Shown here: positions 4,648 to 6,764 of the stretch, piece by piece
Layout of the letters: every line of letters starts with the position of its first letter
Position numbering within the stretch: position 1 is the stretch's first letter
NCBI GenBank assembly: GCA_023439425.1
Contig: JAEXNZ010000461.1
Span: forward strand, 1-6,764
DNA from: Pseudomonadota bacterium
Lineage (GTDB): Bacteria; Pseudomonadota; Gammaproteobacteria; Xanthomonadales; Xanthomonadaceae
Direction of reading: 5' to 3'
DNA: 6,764 nucleotides
Translations under genes and position numbers: made by a program
Notes under the pieces: generated by a model
Seen by the model: the letters and a program-made list of their open reading frames with translations, nothing else
The model's database searches: none
What the model was told of the DNA's origin: nothing

Positions 4648-6764
4648 ATGTCTCTTGTTTCCCGCCGGGGCCTGCGTCCGTCCCGACTCTGCAGTGCGTT
4701 GCTTGCCGCCGGCTTGATCACCACCGTGGCATACCCGGCCCTGGCGCAGTCGTCTGACACGTCCGCGTTGACCGCCACCCACCGCTTCGACATTCCGGCC
4801 CAGCCGCTCGCGGACGCGCTGCGCAGCTACATGCGCCAGTCCGGCGTGCAGGTGGCGTACCCGGCCGCGCTGGCAAACGGCATCACCTCGAACGCGGTCA
4901 ACGCCGAGCTGGATGCGCAGTCGACGCTGGCGCAGCTGTTGCTGGGCAGCGGCCTGGTCCCGCGTACGGTCGGCGCAGGCGCGATCACGCTGGAGCGCGC
5001 ACCGCAGGCCACCCGCACCGACGGCGTGACCGTGACCCAGCCGCTGCGCGTGGCCGGCGACACCCTGCCCACCGGCAGTGCGCTGGACACCGCGCGCACG
5101 CTGGACACCTATCGGGCCACCGGCTCCAGCGTGTACGTGCCGCGTGCCACCATCGAGCGCTTCCGTGGCACCTCCACCGCCGACATCGTCAAGGGCGTGG
5201 TTGGCGTGACCGCCGGTGATCCGCGTACCGCCAACGCGCTGGATCTGAACATCCGCGGCATCCAGGGGCAGAGCCGCATTCCGGTGATCATTGATGGCGG
5301 CCAGTCCACCATGGACACCTACCGTGGCTACGCCGGGCAGTCGCAGCGCACCTACCTGGACCCGGACCTGATCAGCAGCTTCACCGTCACCAAGGGCCCC
5401 AGCCTGGGGGCGAATGCCTCTGGCGGCATTGGCGGCGTGGTGGAAATGGATACGCTGAAACTGGACGACGTGGTGCGCGACGGCCAGGACAGCGGCCTGC
5501 GCGTGCGCAGCGGCATCTCCAGCGGCAGCGCGCGCGATCTGCCGGCCTATGAAGGCGAGCCTGGCACCAACCGTAACAGCCTGGGTGGGCAGTTCTTCAA
5601 CATCGCCGGTGCGAAGCACTGGGATAGCTTCGACCTGGTCGCGGCCTACGCCTGGCGCGACACCGGCAATTACTACGCCGGCAAGCACGGATATGAGGAT
5701 TTCCCGCAGACCCGGCGCACCCTGGCCCCGCTGAATCCGCCGAACACCGAGGTATTCAACACCTCGTCCAAGTCCAATTCGGTGCTGCTCAAGGGCACCT
5801 GGCGGATCGACGACACCCAGACCCTGGAAGCGGGCTATCGCCACTACAGCGGGCGCCAGGGCGAGATCATGGCCTCGCAGATCATCCGTGTGAACCGCGA
5901 CCGCGTGCCGCAGTGGGAGCCGGGCAGCGTGGACCTGGATGCCTACAACCTGCGTTACCGCTTCGCGCCGGGCAACGACGCCGTCGATCTGAAGGCCAAC
6001 CTCTGGTACACCAACGCCGACAGCCTGATGTACAACGGCCTGACCGGCATCACCCCGTGGTACTTCGACCGCCGCACCGAGTGGTATGACGGCCCGACCT
6101 TCAATGAAAACCCGGGCTACAAGGACGCGTACCGCAACAGCATGAACCAGGAACGGTTTGGTCTGGACGTGTCCAACACCACGCTGCTGCTGACCGATGC
6201 TGCGGGTCTGTTTACGTTCGACTATGGCCTGTCTTTCAGCAATGAGGACGTGGGCCCGGGCAAGAACGCGCCGATCATGTTCGATGACCTGATCAACAAC
6301 CGCTTCCTGCGCAATGCCCAGCGCAAGGAGTACAGCGCGGTCGCCTCGATGCGCTGGCAGCCGGACGACCACTGGGACGTGCTGCTGGGTGGGCGTTTCA
6401 ACCGCGTGAGCATCCACGACCGCAACCGCCTGGCCACGGTGACCGAGGAATCGGTGATCGGCCAGTACCGTTACACCCAGTTGCTCAATGGCAACCCGGC
6501 GCTGCCGGCATGGCGCGCCAAGCGCATTGCCATGCTCAACTGGTATCCGGATGCGAACGGGCAGTTCACCGAAGCCTCGCTGCTGGCCTCGCCCTACGAA
6601 AAGGGCACCGTGGCCGATATCACCGGCTGGAATTTCCACGACAACCCGGACACCGAAGACCTGATCGTGCCCACCGCGTGGAGCTGGTCGGAGCCGATCA
6701 AGCGCACCGACAACGCGTTCATGCCGACTGCCAGCGTGACCTATCGTTTCAACGAGGACACGAT
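4648..6764 (+). CDS. TonB-dependent outer-membrane transducer with STN signalling domain, heme-receptor-like plug (C-terminus cut by window edge)
   Basis: 705 codons, open to the right edge. Outer-membrane receptor importing a ligand with TonB energy and signalling its presence to the FecR protein upstream. Residues 1-33 are a signal peptide (cleavage likely after PALA). Residues about 46-117 are the STN domain (FDIPAQPLADALRSYMRQSG through GAITLERA), found in receptors that control a sigma factor. DGVTVTQ (125-131) is a plausible TonB box. The plug spans about 155-270, with DIVKGVVGVTAGDPR, LNIRGIQGQSRIPVIIDGG, RTYLDPDLISSFTVTKGPS and ASGGIGGVVEMDTL; barrel strands follow. The plug's DPxL..xxVxKGPS, GxGGVV and following LKLDDVVRDGQ resemble the heme/hemoglobin receptor branch (HmuR/ShuA/HasR-like). 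No histidine occurs between residues 46 and 323, so a plug heme ligand like that of HasR is not seen. The FRAP/NPNL region would lie beyond the window. Start: ATG at 4648 with a weak AGG 7 bases upstream. Receptor and signalling role are sure; the substrate is not. Confidence 0.93.
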   Translation, partial: MSLVSRRGLRPSRLCSALLAAGLITTVAYPALAQSSDTSALTATHRFDIPAQPLADALRSYMRQSGVQVAYPAALANGITSNAVNAELDAQSTLAQLLLGSGLVPRTVGAGAITLERAPQATRTDGVTVTQPLRVAGDTLPTGSALDTARTLDTYRATGSSVYVPRATIERFRGTSTADIVKGVVGVTAGDPRTANALDLNIRGIQGQSRIPVIIDGGQSTMDTYRGYAGQSQRTYLDPDLISSFTVTKGPSLGANASGGIGGVVEMDTLKLDDVVRDGQDSGLRVRSGISSGSARDLPAYEGEPGTNRNSLGGQFFNIAGAKHWDSFDLVAAYAWRDTGNYYAGKHGYEDFPQTRRTLAPLNPPNTEVFNTSSKSNSVLLKGTWRIDDTQTLEAGYRHYSGRQGEIMASQIIRVNRDRVPQWEPGSVDLDAYNLRYRFAPGNDAVDLKANLWYTNADSLMYNGLTGITPWYFDRRTEWYDGPTFNENPGYKDAYRNSMNQERFGLDVSNTTLLLTDAAGLFTFDYGLSFSNEDVGPGKNAPIMFDDLINNRFLRNAQRKEYSAVASMRWQPDDHWDVLLGGRFNRVSIHDRNRLATVTEESVIGQYRYTQLLNGNPALPAWRAKRIAMLNWYPDANGQFTEASLLASPYEKGTVADITGWNFHDNPDTEDLIVPTAWSWSEPIKRTDNAFMPTASVTYRFNEDT

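Noticed and set aside
4630..6639. Long open frame of 669 codons on the minus strand opposite the receptor gene
   Set aside because: It is a shadow of the GC-biased receptor codons. Its sequence is low-complexity Ala/Gly/Val/Arg/His with no recognisable domain, while the plus frame gives a clean signal peptide, STN, plug and barrel.

Overview
The window is about two-thirds G+C with strongly G/C-biased third codon positions. The proteins (family I pyrophosphatase N-terminus, FecI/FecR pair, large TonB-dependent receptor) and the promoter style (TAcCAT-type -10 boxes a few bases before an ATG with no Shine-Dalgarno) suggest a chromosomal segment from a Xanthomonas/Stenotrophomonas-like gammaproteobacterium (Lysobacteraceae). 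The assignment rests on recognition, not on a database search. No tRNA, rRNA, CRISPR array, insertion sequence or phage gene is visible, and no stretch above 300 bases lacks a gene.

Layout. Positions 1-198 (minus strand) hold the first 66 codons of inorganic pyrophosphatase (ppa). A 203-base divergent intergenic region follows, with a probable ppa -10 box and a hairpin just before the ribosome binding site of the next gene. From 402 onward all genes are on the plus strand: a small exported six-cysteine protein of unknown function (402-938); a 402-residue regulator with a helical N-terminus, an OmpR/SARP-type winged helix and a second C-terminal winged helix (963-2171); a 219-residue, signal-less, apparently five-bladed beta-propeller (2216-2875); and a cell-surface signalling cassette made of a FecI-type ECF sigma factor (2911-3411), a FecR-type transmembrane sigma regulator (3517-4491) and a TonB-dependent transducer with an N-terminal STN signalling domain (4648 to beyond the right edge).

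How the cassette works. By analogy with FecIRA and HasISR, ligand binding to the outer-membrane transducer is passed through its periplasmic STN domain to the C-terminal part of FecR. FecR then activates or releases the sigma factor, which transcribes the receptor gene. The sequence adds a concrete detail: the same bipartite motif, TCCyCTTGGGGAA-N14-CGTCwT, lies upstream of fecR and upstream of the receptor gene with identical spacing, but not upstream of the sigma gene. This is the likely recognition site of the sigma factor, and it predicts that the sigma factor induces its own regulator and the receptor but not itself. The sigma gene instead has a housekeeping-type promoter (GTGACG-N17-TACCAT) placed so that its mRNA should begin at or next to the ATG. 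A near-copy of that promoter (GAGACG-N17-TACCAT) sits between the ECF promoter and the fecR start, so fecR probably has two promoters.

The receptor plug resembles the heme/hemoglobin receptor branch, so heme or another iron source is the most likely ligand. This is tentative, because the part of the barrel that would carry the diagnostic heme motifs is cut off and the plug has no histidine.
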